NCBI RefSeq assembly: GCF_030814135.1
Contig: NZ_JAUSUQ010000004.1
Coordinates: 62,001 to 126,000 of the forward strand
Length of the DNA: 64,000 nucleotides
Source of the DNA: Caldalkalibacillus uzonensis
Lineage (GTDB): Bacteria; Bacillota; Bacilli; Caldalkalibacillales; Caldalkalibacillaceae
Direction: 5' to 3'
The translations under genes were made by a program, and so were the position numbers. Under the pieces are notes generated by a model. That model saw nothing but the letters and a program-made list of their open reading frames with translations, searched no databases and had not been told where the DNA came from. This document shows positions 7,796-16,792 of the stretch, in pieces. Numbering within the stretch: the stretch's first letter is position 1; each line of letters opens with the position of its first letter.

Positions 7796-10558
7796 CTACT
7801 CCCCTATTTGAAGTAAATGATCCACTTCTTGATTCAAATCTTCTTTGGCAGAGGTGGAAATAAACTTCTGCATCGATTCTTTATTGAGGTGCTCTTTGAA
7901 CTTCATTAAGCGATGTTCAAACTGCTCTAATCTCCCCGCTTTCTGATGATGCTTAGCTTGCTCAAGTGTTTTCTCCAACTGGGCGTATAGTGGCTTTTCC
8001 AATTTTCCGTTTTTGTAGTATAATTCTGTTTTGATTACCAGCGCATCAAAGCCCGTCATCTGTAAATCCGGGTGAGTATATTTCCACAAGTCACCCCCGT
8101 CAGCAAAATAAAAGTTTCCAAAGTCATCCTGTGCAATTCTGGACGCTCCACTTCCTTTTAGAACTGTCACCTCTTTACTTTGTGCATCAATTTTGAAAAA
8201 TCTGCCACGGATAGTCCCATATACATTTCCGTCACGGCCAATCTCCAGAAAGGCATCTCTCCAGACATGGCGATCGTAATCCAGAGTGAACTTTTCGTCA
8301 CTGTAAACGACCTTTCGTTCTTCTGGATCGAAGATAAACAAGGTCCCTTCTGCCATACCCCAAATGTTTCCATCTGGGCCGACAATTAAGTCAGTAATAG
8401 CCTTCATTCCAGGAACAGGCGTTGTTTCATATATTTTTTCTTCTATTTCTACGTCCCAGATGAAAAATTTTGCTTCGCTTTCTAGGGGATCATCTCCCAA
8501 TCCTCCCCAGATGGTTGTTCCACCGAAGACATGACCATCTTTATAAGCCAGGGAAACAACCCCTTGATTCTCTATGATGTTTTTCTCCACTCGGACATCC
8601 CCTGTTTCGACATTATAGATGGTCAAGGCACCCTGATGTTGACCGTAGGCAGGAACGGTGCCCAAAAATACTTTGTTTTCTTCCTCAACGGCCAGTACAG
8701 CCATCGGACGGTCCTGCCCCAAATCATAAAGACTAAACAATTGTCTCGGATTGGGCTCCTTTGCCGTTGCATCGCGCACCCACGGTTTGGTCGTATCGTA
8801 AGCATATATTTCCGCTCGCGGGTAGCCCCCTAGATAGAAGGTGTCGCCAAAAAGGTCCATTTTTTCTATCTGACCAATGCCGTCATACTGGTGTGTTTCT
8901 CCGGTCAGAGGATCATAATAACTAAGGCCTCCGGCGAGATATCCGTTGGTGTAAATCCGTCCGTCGGGTCCCTTGGCCATGGCCCAAATATCAGTGGGTT
9001 GGCCCGGCAGATCAAGATCAATAGTTTTCAGATGACCAGTCTCTAAATTATATTTAAACATCATTCCTCTGCGGACGAGAGCGACAAGTGTATAACCCGG
9101 TCCTTCCTCTTGCAGTTCAAGAAATTTAAATTTAAGCGGGTTGCCGTTAACATGGAGATCCAAATCTTTACTTTCATGTGTGTTGAGATCATATTTGTAC
9201 AGCTTTGCACCCAATGTATAATACACTTCTTCTCCGTAAGGAGATTGGGGTGAAACTGTAAATGAGTCAACCTTTTCTATTTCATTGACAACTTCGTCCG
9301 TTTTGGTATCGATCACAAGCGTTTTGTTGCCTTGTACCAGCTTGGCAAACAAATAATCATTCACCTTGGTGATATTGTCCACGAAAGTATAACCTTCTTT
9401 GTACTTGTCTGGTAAAATGTCTTTCTTCTCTCCAGTTTCGGGATTAAATTTAATAATATGCGGTGTGGATCCGATACCCAAATAAAATATATTCTGCTTG
9501 TCGTCATACACCACCGTTCGGACATATCTCTCTGTTTCGAGGATGCGGCCATAATCGGTGAACCCGCTGTCCGGATGATATTTGAAAAGTTTCGCTCCCG
9601 CAGTTGCACTGTATGTTCCACCGTAAACCTCGCCATTTGGTCCAGGTTCAAGGTTAAAAATATGGGTTTCCCCGACCGCTTTCCCCAAATCCTCTATTCC
9701 ATCCGACCCTGGAATATAACGATACAGGTGTCCGTTTGTATAAGTTCCTGCGTATACACTACCGTCAGATGCTACGGCAACTCCTCTCACCCCAGATGCC
9801 CCGGGTAGATCGAATATTTTTAGTATTTGTTCCGTTTCTACGTCAATTTTGATCAGTTTAGCCGGGTCTCCTACCACACCGGTATAGACCACATGGCGCC
9901 CGTTTTCATCAATACCAAAATCCGCGTAGTGATTGGTTACATTTCTGACCTGTGTACCCAGGTTTATAAACTCACCATCCTGGTTCATTTCTTCCATCTC
10001 CAAGGAGATGTCATCAAAATAAGCCGTAGAGATTTGTACCACATTTGAGTAAAGCAAAATAGCAGCCGATGCTGCATCCTCGGGAGCTGTAGCCGATACT
10101 TCAAGTTTGATCCATTCTTCCTTGGGGGAAGCAATGGAGGCAGACGTTTGCTCCAATTGCCGTCCCTCACTGTCATAAAAACGAAGATAAAGACTCAAAG
10201 TCCCCTGCTGAATATAAATATAACTAGATGCTCTGTACATCTTTTGCGCTTCAACCGGAACAGGGTCGCTAATGAGTCCTGCCGACCGCTCACTGCTTTC
10301 ATCCATTAATTTTAAACTGTAATCTCCGCTGTGACTGAGCTCATCAGTCACTACAAAATTATCGTCACTTCCATAAGCCACTCGCCAGCCTGGAATGGTG
10401 CCGTCAGCATTCAGTGATTCCTCAAATCCCGGGTTTTTAAGATCTATCATTTCGGAGGCAGCGTATGGTGCATCAGAGTCAGTCGTACCGAAAAAAATAA
10501 CAGTTCCCAGCAAAATGATAACGGCAACCGTAAATAAGAATTTTAATTTATTGACCAT
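7796..10558 (-). CDS. secreted CBM - beta-propeller - FIMAH-type protein
   Basis: A 920-residue exported protein. Residues 1-33 are a signal or membrane anchor. Residues 35-190 resemble a carbohydrate-binding module of the CBM4/9 type (NPGFEE, the GWRV strand, and a closing AYFDDISLE). From about 195 to 840 there are repeated blade motifs such as GSVYAGTYTNGHLYRY and PDGRIYTNGYLAGGLSYYDP, indicating a beta-propeller. The last 70 residues (LEQAKHHQKAGRLEQFEHRLMKF...) match the FIMAH-type helical domain found at the ends of secreted Bacillales enzymes. The ATG follows GGAGGAGAGG. It is a paralogue of the 753-residue protein at 28.8 kb. Propeller folds occur in polysaccharide lyases and glycan-binding proteins; the activity is unknown. 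Confidence 0.75.
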   Translation of the reverse strand: MVNKLKFLFTVAVIILLGTVIFFGTTDSDAPYAASEMIDLKNPGFEESLNADGTIPGWRVAYGSDDNFVVTDELSHSGDYSLKLMDESSERSAGLISDPVPVEAQKMYRASSYIYIQQGTLSLYLRFYDSEGRQLEQTSASIASPKEEWIKLEVSATAPEDAASAAILLYSNVVQISTAYFDDISLEMEEMNQDGEFINLGTQVRNVTNHYADFGIDENGRHVVYTGVVGDPAKLIKIDVETEQILKIFDLPGASGVRGVAVASDGSVYAGTYTNGHLYRYIPGSDGIEDLGKAVGETHIFNLEPGPNGEVYGGTYSATAGAKLFKYHPDSGFTDYGRILETERYVRTVVYDDKQNIFYLGIGSTPHIIKFNPETGEKKDILPDKYKEGYTFVDNITKVNDYLFAKLVQGNKTLVIDTKTDEVVNEIEKVDSFTVSPQSPYGEEVYYTLGAKLYKYDLNTHESKDLDLHVNGNPLKFKFLELQEEGPGYTLVALVRRGMMFKYNLETGHLKTIDLDLPGQPTDIWAMAKGPDGRIYTNGYLAGGLSYYDPLTGETHQYDGIGQIEKMDLFGDTFYLGGYPRAEIYAYDTTKPWVRDATAKEPNPRQLFSLYDLGQDRPMAVLAVEEENKVFLGTVPAYGQHQGALTIYNVETGDVRVEKNIIENQGVVSLAYKDGHVFGGTTIWGGLGDDPLESEAKFFIWDVEIEEKIYETTPVPGMKAITDLIVGPDGNIWGMAEGTLFIFDPEERKVVYSDEKFTLDYDRHVWRDAFLEIGRDGNVYGTIRGRFFKIDAQSKEVTVLKGSGASRIAQDDFGNFYFADGGDLWKYTHPDLQMTGFDALVIKTELYYKNGKLEKPLYAQLEKTLEQAKHHQKAGRLEQFEHRLMKFKEHLNKESMQKFISTSAKEDLNQEVDHLLQIGE

Positions 10559-10692
10559 TTAACCTCTCCTCCCCAAAAAATTAACACGATCCTGCCCAAC
10601 ATGCCGCAATGCATGAGATTTGGTGACACCCTGGTATTTGGACGGAAATAAATGTCTGTTTATCACCACCTTTATGGCAACATCTCTTTCGT

Positions 10693-11703
10693 TTAATGGG
10701 TTAACCCAAAGTCTATGAGCACCCCGAGCATGTTTTGAGGTTGATCCATCAGGGAACGGTAGATATGGGATAATTGATTGATAGACACGGTATGGGTAAC
10801 CAGAGATGCCACATTGATCCGCTTTTCGGCCAACAGACGTATATATTCTTGCATGTTCCTTCCTTCTGACCAGCGCACGAAAGAAGGTGGATAATCAAAA
10901 CCCTTTGTCTCATAGTCCGGATCATAGCGTCCGGGACCGGCTGCCCTGGAGATGAGAATCTCCGCTTCTTTACGAAACATTTGTGTGCGTGAGAATACTG
11001 GTTTGAGGTCACCGACAATGACCACATTTCCCCGGTCACGGATCCAAGTCAGAGCATGGTCTATCAAACCTTCGCTGTTTCCATTCGTACATAACAGGAC
11101 GCTGTCAACCCCCATATGCTGGGTTTTTATGTTTACCAGCTCTTGTACTTCTTCAAGGGTCTGGCCTACTGCATCTATACCGCAGTCTTTAAGCTTTTGA
11201 CAACGTTCTTCCAAAAGATCATAGCCGATGACTTTAAAGGCCGCACAATGCGCAATCTGGGCGATGAGCTGCCCCAATATACCCAAGCCAACGACTACTA
11301 CTGATTCACCAAACTTGAGCCCGGCCTGCCGTAATGCATGAATGGCAATGGCCCCCAGTCCGATCATCGAGGCCTCTTTCATATCAACTCCATCCGGTAC
11401 AGACACGACAAGGTTCTTAGGAACGAGCAGATATTCAGCGTGCTTGACATAAGGTCCACCGTAACAGGCCACTCTTTCCCCGATCCGGACATGATCAACA
11501 TTCCTGCCAGTCTCAATGACCAGGCCGCTGGCACTATAACCAAGCGGCATGGGTACTTGATGTTTTTTTCTGAGCAACATTAATTCAGTCCCTGGACTTA
11601 CGGCAGAATATTCCGTTTTAACAATGACATGGTTATCTTTAATCACCGGGGGAGGGAGGTCCATGATTTTAATCTCACCGTCGAGACTGGTTACTACCTT
11701 CAT
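10693..11703 (-). CDS. medium-chain dehydrogenase/reductase lacking zinc ligands
   Basis: A 336-residue NAD(P)-dependent oxidoreductase of the MDR superfamily. The N-terminal GroES-like domain has YSAVSPGTEL where zinc enzymes carry a cysteine, and GYSASG where they carry GHE, so the catalytic zinc is probably absent. The Rossmann motif VVVGLGILGQLIAQ lies near residue 150. The C-terminal part with GFDYPPSFVRWSEGRNMQEY is shared with MDR proteins found beside Gfo/Idh oxidoreductases. The ATG at 11703 follows GAGGAGG. It overlaps the coding end of the NagA-like gene and is likely to oxidise or reduce a sugar hydroxyl in the same pathway. Confidence 0.8.
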   Translation of the reverse strand: MKVVTSLDGEIKIMDLPPPVIKDNHVIVKTEYSAVSPGTELMLLRKKHQVPMPLGYSASGLVIETGRNVDHVRIGERVACYGGPYVKHAEYLLVPKNLVVSVPDGVDMKEASMIGLGAIAIHALRQAGLKFGESVVVVGLGILGQLIAQIAHCAAFKVIGYDLLEERCQKLKDCGIDAVGQTLEEVQELVNIKTQHMGVDSVLLCTNGNSEGLIDHALTWIRDRGNVVIVGDLKPVFSRTQMFRKEAEILISRAAGPGRYDPDYETKGFDYPPSFVRWSEGRNMQEYIRLLAEKRINVASLVTHTVSINQLSHIYRSLMDQPQNMLGVLIDFGLTH

Positions 11704-12937
11704 AAGTGACCTCCTCTCTGAATGAAATAACAATGCGCTCCTTATTTTCACCAGTAGAAGGATGTTCGTAAACCAATTCTCCGTTTTTATAGGTTTTGAC
11801 CACTCGATAAGTTCCTTTTTCTTCTTCCAGTAAGATAATGTCCGCAGGTGCTCCTATTTTCAAACCGTAAATGCCTGAAGGGTTCAAAAACTGGAAGGGC
11901 CGGACAGAACACATCTCCCAGGCTTCCTTGAGTGAAACCAATCCAAGGCGCACCATATGTTCCATTCCCTTTAGGAGCATTTGAACAGAGCCGGCCAATA
12001 AATTTGGGTCATGAACAAGATGTAACTTCCCCTCAGGGGTCAATACCACTTTTCCACCCACATGGGTTTCATACACCCCTGGAGGCATTCCGCTTAACGA
12101 TACTGAGTCACTTACCAGAATGGCTTTTGTGCCTTTCACCCTCAGCATTACTTTCAAAACCGAGTCAGGTAAGTGAAATCCGTCAGCAATCAAAGTACAC
12201 CAAAGGTCATCTTGAGCCAGTTGTTCCCAGATATAGTTCGGATGACGAGATAACTTTACATGAGCACCGTTTCCGAGGTGAGTTGACATAGTCGCACCAG
12301 CTGCAACAGCATAACGAATCTGTTCAGGTGTAGCAGCCGTATGTCCGATGGCAACTTTCACCCCATATTGAACACAGTTGCTGATAAAATCCGGGGCATT
12401 TTCCCACTCCGGAGATAAGGTAATGATTTTTATACGCCCTTGGGCAATGTTTTGCCAACGTAGGAAAAGTTGCCAATCCGGAGCCTTGACGTGTTTTCGG
12501 GGATGTGCCCCTCTTGGGCCGTCTTCTGGGGATATAAATGGCCCCTCTAAATGAATGCCCTGAATAGCCTGGTCCATGACCGGATCTCTGGTGCATGAAG
12601 CTAGAATGACTTTGAGTGCTTCTTCAATGGCCTCATTGCTGTTCGTAATGATTGTGGGGCAGTAGGAAGTGACACCTTCTCTCCATAATGATCTGGTGAA
12701 GTTCATCATCCGTTCCATTGACAATGGAACAGTGTTGAAATCAAATTGCCGGTAACCATTGATTTGCAGATCGACCAAACCAGGTCCAATCAAAGGCATA
12801 GGAGTTCTCTCGTCGGCTTCCGCAGGTCCTTTGCACTCAATTTGGTGAATTTTTCCCTTTCTGACATGTATGGAAATTTTCTTCTTCGTCCCATAATGCA
12901 GACCTTCTATCACACATCCTTCATGACTGGAAGCCAT
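11675..12937 (-). CDS. nagA: N-acetylglucosamine-6-phosphate deacetylase-like amidohydrolase
   Basis: A 420-residue metal-dependent hydrolase of the NagA family, which removes acetate from GlcNAc-6-phosphate in the cytoplasm. Visible marks are the GPGLVDLQINGYRQFDFN segment, HLEGPF, the metal-site histidine in IGHTAA, THLGNGAH and ILVSDSVSLSGMPPG with the catalytic aspartate. The ATG at 12937 follows GGGGAG and overlaps the NagB-like gene by 17 nt, so translation is coupled. Its end overlaps the next gene's start. The two neighbours argue for an amino-sugar substrate, but the true substrate could be a modified GlcNAc derivative. Confidence 0.87.
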   Translation of the reverse strand: MASSHEGCVIEGLHYGTKKKISIHVRKGKIHQIECKGPAEADERTPMPLIGPGLVDLQINGYRQFDFNTVPLSMERMMNFTRSLWREGVTSYCPTIITNSNEAIEEALKVILASCTRDPVMDQAIQGIHLEGPFISPEDGPRGAHPRKHVKAPDWQLFLRWQNIAQGRIKIITLSPEWENAPDFISNCVQYGVKVAIGHTAATPEQIRYAVAAGATMSTHLGNGAHVKLSRHPNYIWEQLAQDDLWCTLIADGFHLPDSVLKVMLRVKGTKAILVSDSVSLSGMPPGVYETHVGGKVVLTPEGKLHLVHDPNLLAGSVQMLLKGMEHMVRLGLVSLKEAWEMCSVRPFQFLNPSGIYGLKIGAPADIILLEEEKGTYRVVKTYKNGELVYEHPSTGENKERIVISFREEVTYEGSNQSRR

Positions 12938-13715
12938 TTCTGCTCCCCCCAAATGAATCAAAATCCAGATATAACGTACAATTGGGATGTCTTCTAAGAA
13001 TGGAAGCCGGACAACTGGTAGAAATTTCGCCGTATAATGTTTTTTGGACGGCCTCCTGTTTTCTTTTTCCGGGTACGATGCAATACAGATTTTTACCATC
13101 TAATAATGTCGGAATGGTTAGGGTCAAAGCTTTGTATGGTACATCTTCCAACCGGTCAAAACACCCGTCGTTCACTTGTTGCTGCCTGCAGACTTGATCC
13201 AGGGTGACAACTTTCATCACCTGTGGATCTTCAAAATCTGCAACCGGCGGGTCATTAAAGGCAAGATGACCGTTTTCCCCTATCCCAAAACAGACAATGT
13301 CAATGTCATCTTCCTTCAGCAAACGGGAGTAACGCTCACATTCTTTTTCAGGAGGTGCGCTGGTATCTATAAGGTGTACTCTTCCCGGGCTGACCAAATC
13401 AAACAGCTTTTGACGTAAAAAACGAGCGAAACTTTGTGGAGCACCCTGCGGCAAACCGATATACTCATCCATGTGAAATACGGTTACGCTCTGCCAATCA
13501 ATACCGTCCTCACCGGATAAGGCTGCTAAAAATTCATTTTGAGAAGGAGCTGCGGCAAAAACCATGCGTACTCTCCCTTTTTCGGCAATCATTTGCTTCA
13601 TTTTTCCGGCAACATCACGGGCGGCATCCTCTCCCATCTCTTGTCGATTCGCATAAACGTTCACAGTCAATAGATCGATACGTTTTTGTATAACTGCTGT
13701 CATACTCTTTCGCAT
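12921..13715 (-). CDS. nagB: glucosamine-6-phosphate deaminase-like protein
   Basis: A 264-residue member of the NagB / sugar-phosphate isomerase family, expected to convert glucosamine-6-phosphate to fructose-6-phosphate and ammonia. The catalytic aspartate pair is in VFHMDEYIG (near residue 83) and the ring-opening loop is GIGENGHLAFNDP, with asparagine in place of the E. coli aspartate, as in Bacillus homologues. The start is ATG at 13715 after AAAGGAG. The sequence is more divergent than housekeeping NagB, so a related aminohexose phosphate is possible. It pairs with the NagA-like gene. Confidence 0.83.
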   Translation of the reverse strand: MRKSMTAVIQKRIDLLTVNVYANRQEMGEDAARDVAGKMKQMIAEKGRVRMVFAAAPSQNEFLAALSGEDGIDWQSVTVFHMDEYIGLPQGAPQSFARFLRQKLFDLVSPGRVHLIDTSAPPEKECERYSRLLKEDDIDIVCFGIGENGHLAFNDPPVADFEDPQVMKVVTLDQVCRQQQVNDGCFDRLEDVPYKALTLTIPTLLDGKNLYCIVPGKRKQEAVQKTLYGEISTSCPASILRRHPNCTLYLDFDSFGGSRNGFQS

Positions 13716-13731
13716 TAAACCCACTCCTTTC

Positions 13732-14607
13732 CTATACCACTTCGGCTAAAAGTTGATCCAAACTTTGTACGCACTCTGTAGAAGCTTCATAACCACCCTC
13801 GGAAAAGCTGTTTCCTGAAGGCCGCTTAAGCTGTTCTTCGGTTAACTTGGACTTCAAGCGGTAATGCGTTTCTACGACAAGATACCCCTTATACCGATCA
13901 GCTTGGAGACGTTTAAACAACCCGCGATAATCAACCTCACCCTTTCCGATTGCCACCGCTTGAACTCCTTCTGGAGATTTGACGGCATCTTTCAAATGAA
14001 TGTGGCAAATCTTGTTTGCTAGATGCTCATACCCGTCCGGGAAGGGAATTTCCCCCTCCGGATCCCAAATATCATTTCCCGGATCATATAGTCCCTGTAT
14101 GTGCGGAGAATCTATGGAATCGATGATCTTTCTCACTTTACGGGCATTGTGGGCATAGACAGCTGGATCAAATTCTAAAGCCATAATCAAACCATATTTT
14201 TCAAGAACAGGCACGACCCGTTCAAAGTGCCTGATAATCCTGTCAAATGCCCTGGACCAATCCACTTCCTTCCGAGACCAGAAACTAAATCCTCTAATGA
14301 TCCGGGCTTGCAAATGTTGGGCAATTTCAGCTATACGGTGTAACATCTCCAGATGTTCCCCTACTTCCTTTTCACTCAGTTCACATTTGAACAGAGGGGT
14401 AGATAGTGCACAAATACGCAGTCCAGCCGCCTTCACCTGTTGGTCAATCCTATCAATCTCCTCGTGGGTCAACTGATGAATGACCTTATCATTGACCGAC
14501 CTTAATTCAAGCGCATCAAGGTCAAATTTTCGGGCAAACTGAATAACCTCTTGCAAATCTTGCGATACTTCATCGGAAATTATCCCTAGCGGAAATGGCC
14601 GTTTCAT
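13732..14607 (-). CDS. sugar isomerase/epimerase, AP-endonuclease-2-like TIM barrel
   Basis: A 291-residue TIM-barrel protein of the xylose-isomerase-like superfamily. It begins MKRPFPLGIISDEVSQDLQEV and carries the expected acidic and histidine metal ligands in ALEFDPAVYA, GLYDPGNDIWD, HIHLKDAV and VVETHY. Such proteins isomerise, epimerise or dehydrate keto-sugars, and some members act on 3-keto-glycosides. It lies 16 nt before the NagB-like gene and after the two Gfo-type oxidoreductases, which would supply a keto-sugar. The exact reaction is not readable. Confidence 0.83.
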   Translation of the reverse strand: MKRPFPLGIISDEVSQDLQEVIQFARKFDLDALELRSVNDKVIHQLTHEEIDRIDQQVKAAGLRICALSTPLFKCELSEKEVGEHLEMLHRIAEIAQHLQARIIRGFSFWSRKEVDWSRAFDRIIRHFERVVPVLEKYGLIMALEFDPAVYAHNARKVRKIIDSIDSPHIQGLYDPGNDIWDPEGEIPFPDGYEHLANKICHIHLKDAVKSPEGVQAVAIGKGEVDYRGLFKRLQADRYKGYLVVETHYRLKSKLTEEQLKRPSGNSFSEGGYEASTECVQSLDQLLAEVV

Positions 14608-14654
14608 ATTACAAACTCCCCCTCCCTCTCCAACATCCTCATTAGGCCATCACT

Positions 14655-15563
14655 TTATGATAAAACTACAGGGAAACGCGACTGGCGACTTTGATTGGCT
14701 GCTTCTATAAACCGAATAATCTGTAAAGTCTCTTTTATTTCGATAATAGGATTTCGGGAAGTAAACATCTGCATAATTTTTTCCAATAAACTGGCGTAAT
14801 AAGGTTTTACATCGGCAGAGATATCTACCCATTGGCTTCCCTGTTCAAAATGAATCATCGCTCCGAATTGCCTGTTTCCCATCCTGTTTCCCCGCACCGT
14901 TCCGATACGGCCGTCCTCCCACTCACCAATGACAAGGTCATGGTCTTGATTGGCGATGGCCTGCACTTTGACACACGAATGGCCCAGTACTGCAAAAAGC
15001 ATTTCAACACTGTGAATACCGTACCAGAACAAACCGGGTTGTGTCGGTTCAAGTGTCATCGGACCATAACAATCTGCCCCGATCACGTTCCCTTTACTCT
15101 TTTCCTTAAGAACGTTTGTCAACCCCTGTGCAAAACGCAGAGCAGACGAACTCATCAGCGGAACATTGTATTGGGAAGCCATTTCACAAATTTCGCATGC
15201 CTCTTTATATGTAGTGGCCAGAGGTTTGTCAATGAACACTGGTTTTTGGAATGGTGCCAGCTGACGAAACTGTTCCAAATGTACTCTCCCATCAACAGAT
15301 TCCAACAGGATTGCATCTGTGTGTTTGGCTACTTCTGTAATAGAATCAACGATTTGTACACCGTAGTCTTGCTGTAAAGTTTTTTTATATCCTTCTACTC
15401 TCGAAATACTCAATTCAAAATCGGGAGAGCCTCCCGGGTAAGCCATTGTGACGCGTCCACCGGGAATGTGATATTCATGGTCAGAATCGTTGAGCAACTG
15501 TGTAAAAGCGACTACATGGGAAGTATCCAAACCAACAATTCCGATTCTAATCTCCCCTGACAT
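14655..15563 (-). CDS. Gfo/Idh/MocA family oxidoreductase (atypical)
   Basis: A 302-residue cytoplasmic NAD(P)-dependent oxidoreductase. The N-terminal Rossmann motif is GIVGLDTSH, the family lysine is in VFIDKPLATT near residue 115, and the substrate-domain motif GLFWYGIHSVEML carries the expected histidine. The GLDTSHV start and the PGGSPDFELS insert mark a subfamily distinct from its neighbour. The ATG at 15563 is preferred because GGAAGGTG is then five bases upstream. Some members of this fold are NAD-dependent glycosidases (GH109), so it may cleave as well as oxidise. Confidence 0.82.
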   Translation of the reverse strand: MSGEIRIGIVGLDTSHVVAFTQLLNDSDHEYHIPGGRVTMAYPGGSPDFELSISRVEGYKKTLQQDYGVQIVDSITEVAKHTDAILLESVDGRVHLEQFRQLAPFQKPVFIDKPLATTYKEACEICEMASQYNVPLMSSSALRFAQGLTNVLKEKSKGNVIGADCYGPMTLEPTQPGLFWYGIHSVEMLFAVLGHSCVKVQAIANQDHDLVIGEWEDGRIGTVRGNRMGNRQFGAMIHFEQGSQWVDISADVKPYYASLLEKIMQMFTSRNPIIEIKETLQIIRFIEAANQSRQSRFPVVLS

Positions 15564-15630
15564 CATTTCACCTTCCATTTTTTAGATTACTGATTTCCCT
15601 TCTACTTTAATTGTCCTCACATGTTCAGCA

Positions 15631-16662
15631 TCAAGTAAATACTTTAACCTCTTTGCCGGAACGTGCAGATTCATAGATGGCCAGTATTAAATCAACAGCT
15701 TTACGTGCTTCTTCCCCCGGGATCATCGGTTCCCGATCATATTTAACGGCCTGGATCATATCCTCCACAATGATGTAATGGCCGGATTGGGAAAGCTTAC
15801 GCGGGTCACTTTTAGCGCTAATATCCCTCTCAACAGAAGGAATCTCTTCCTCCCCATGACGGAATGACCATTGCTTGATACCGCTGTCCCCAAAAACGAT
15901 GGTGCCGTTTTCACCATGGATTTCAAAACGTGTTTCCTGGCCGGGATAGACCGACGTTGTGCCCTGGATAACACCATAGGCCCCGTTCTTGTATTTCACG
16001 AGTGCAACCGCGGTATCTTCTACTTCTATGTCTCTCACTAGTGTGCCGGTATATGCAGTCACGGACTCTACTTCACCGACCATCCATTGTATCAGGTCGA
16101 TTCCGTGAACTCCCTGGTTCATAAGTGCACCACCTCCATCAAATGCCCATGTTCCCCTCCAATCTGCACTCTGGTAGTATTCTTTGCTACGGAAATACTT
16201 CAGATAAGCATCTCCCAATACCAGTTTGCCTAGTTTTCCTTCCTGTATGGCCTGACGAGTCAGCCTGGCGGCTGGAAGTGTCCGGCGTTGAAATACACAT
16301 CCCAGTTTTACTTTGTGACGCCGACACGCTTCAATCATTTTGGTCATTTTCTCGGCATTAATTTCCAGAGGCTTTTCACATAAGACATGAATACCCGACT
16401 CTGCTGCAGCAATGGTCACCTCCGCATGCAACCCGCTAGGCGTACAAACGGATACTACATCCAGATCTTCCAGTCTGAACATGTCCGTATAATCCCTATA
16501 AACCCTTGCCACTTTATATTCTTTGGCAAAAGCCTCCGCTTTTTCTTTGTTAATGTCAGCTACAGCTACCAACTCTGCCTGAGAACTTTGAGCAATAGCT
16601 TTAGCATGAAGTGGGGCTATTACCCCGGTACCAACAAGGCCAAACTTAAGTTTGGTTGACAT
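15631..16662 (-). CDS. Gfo/Idh/MocA family oxidoreductase
   Basis: A 343-residue oxidoreductase with all family hallmarks: GLVGTGVIAPLHA for NAD(P), HVLCEKPLEIN with the catalytic lysine near residue 96, and ADWRGTWAFDGGGALMNQGVHGIDLIQW with the catalytic histidine. It is the first gene of the minus-strand catabolic cluster and starts 131 bases from the divergent GntR-type regulator, which probably controls it. Close relatives oxidise sugars or inositols at a ring hydroxyl. The substrate is likely the sugar brought in by the importer at 18-21 kb. Confidence 0.87.
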   Translation of the reverse strand: MSTKLKFGLVGTGVIAPLHAKAIAQSSQAELVAVADINKEKAEAFAKEYKVARVYRDYTDMFRLEDLDVVSVCTPSGLHAEVTIAAAESGIHVLCEKPLEINAEKMTKMIEACRRHKVKLGCVFQRRTLPAARLTRQAIQEGKLGKLVLGDAYLKYFRSKEYYQSADWRGTWAFDGGGALMNQGVHGIDLIQWMVGEVESVTAYTGTLVRDIEVEDTAVALVKYKNGAYGVIQGTTSVYPGQETRFEIHGENGTIVFGDSGIKQWSFRHGEEEIPSVERDISAKSDPRKLSQSGHYIIVEDMIQAVKYDREPMIPGEEARKAVDLILAIYESARSGKEVKVFT

Positions 16663-16792
16663 TTTTCTTTCCTCCTTGATCAGAATATGATCTTGTGGTT
16701 TATTTGTGGTTTATATCTACTTTTTATGATATAATGACAATCATCCTCAATGATCATCCTCACCTATCAAAAAAATTAAAAGGAGAACCGTT
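16663..16792 (+). promoter_or_regulatory. divergent regulatory region with tandem 11-bp repeats
   Basis: The gap between the Gfo-type gene and the GntR-type regulator holds two perfect, directly adjacent copies of TTGTGGTTTAT (16693-16703 and 16704-16714). A consensus -10 TATAAT for the plus strand is at 16730-16735. A second direct repeat, TCATCCTCA, occurs at 16741-16749 and 16754-16762, followed by AAAAGGAG before the regulator. The tandem repeat is a plausible operator for the fused regulator. Confidence 0.5.

Noticed and set aside
12921-13715. Asparagine in the NagB loop GENGH as a lost catalytic residue
   Set aside because: Bacillus NagB and GamA proteins also carry asparagine at this position, so it does not indicate inactivity.
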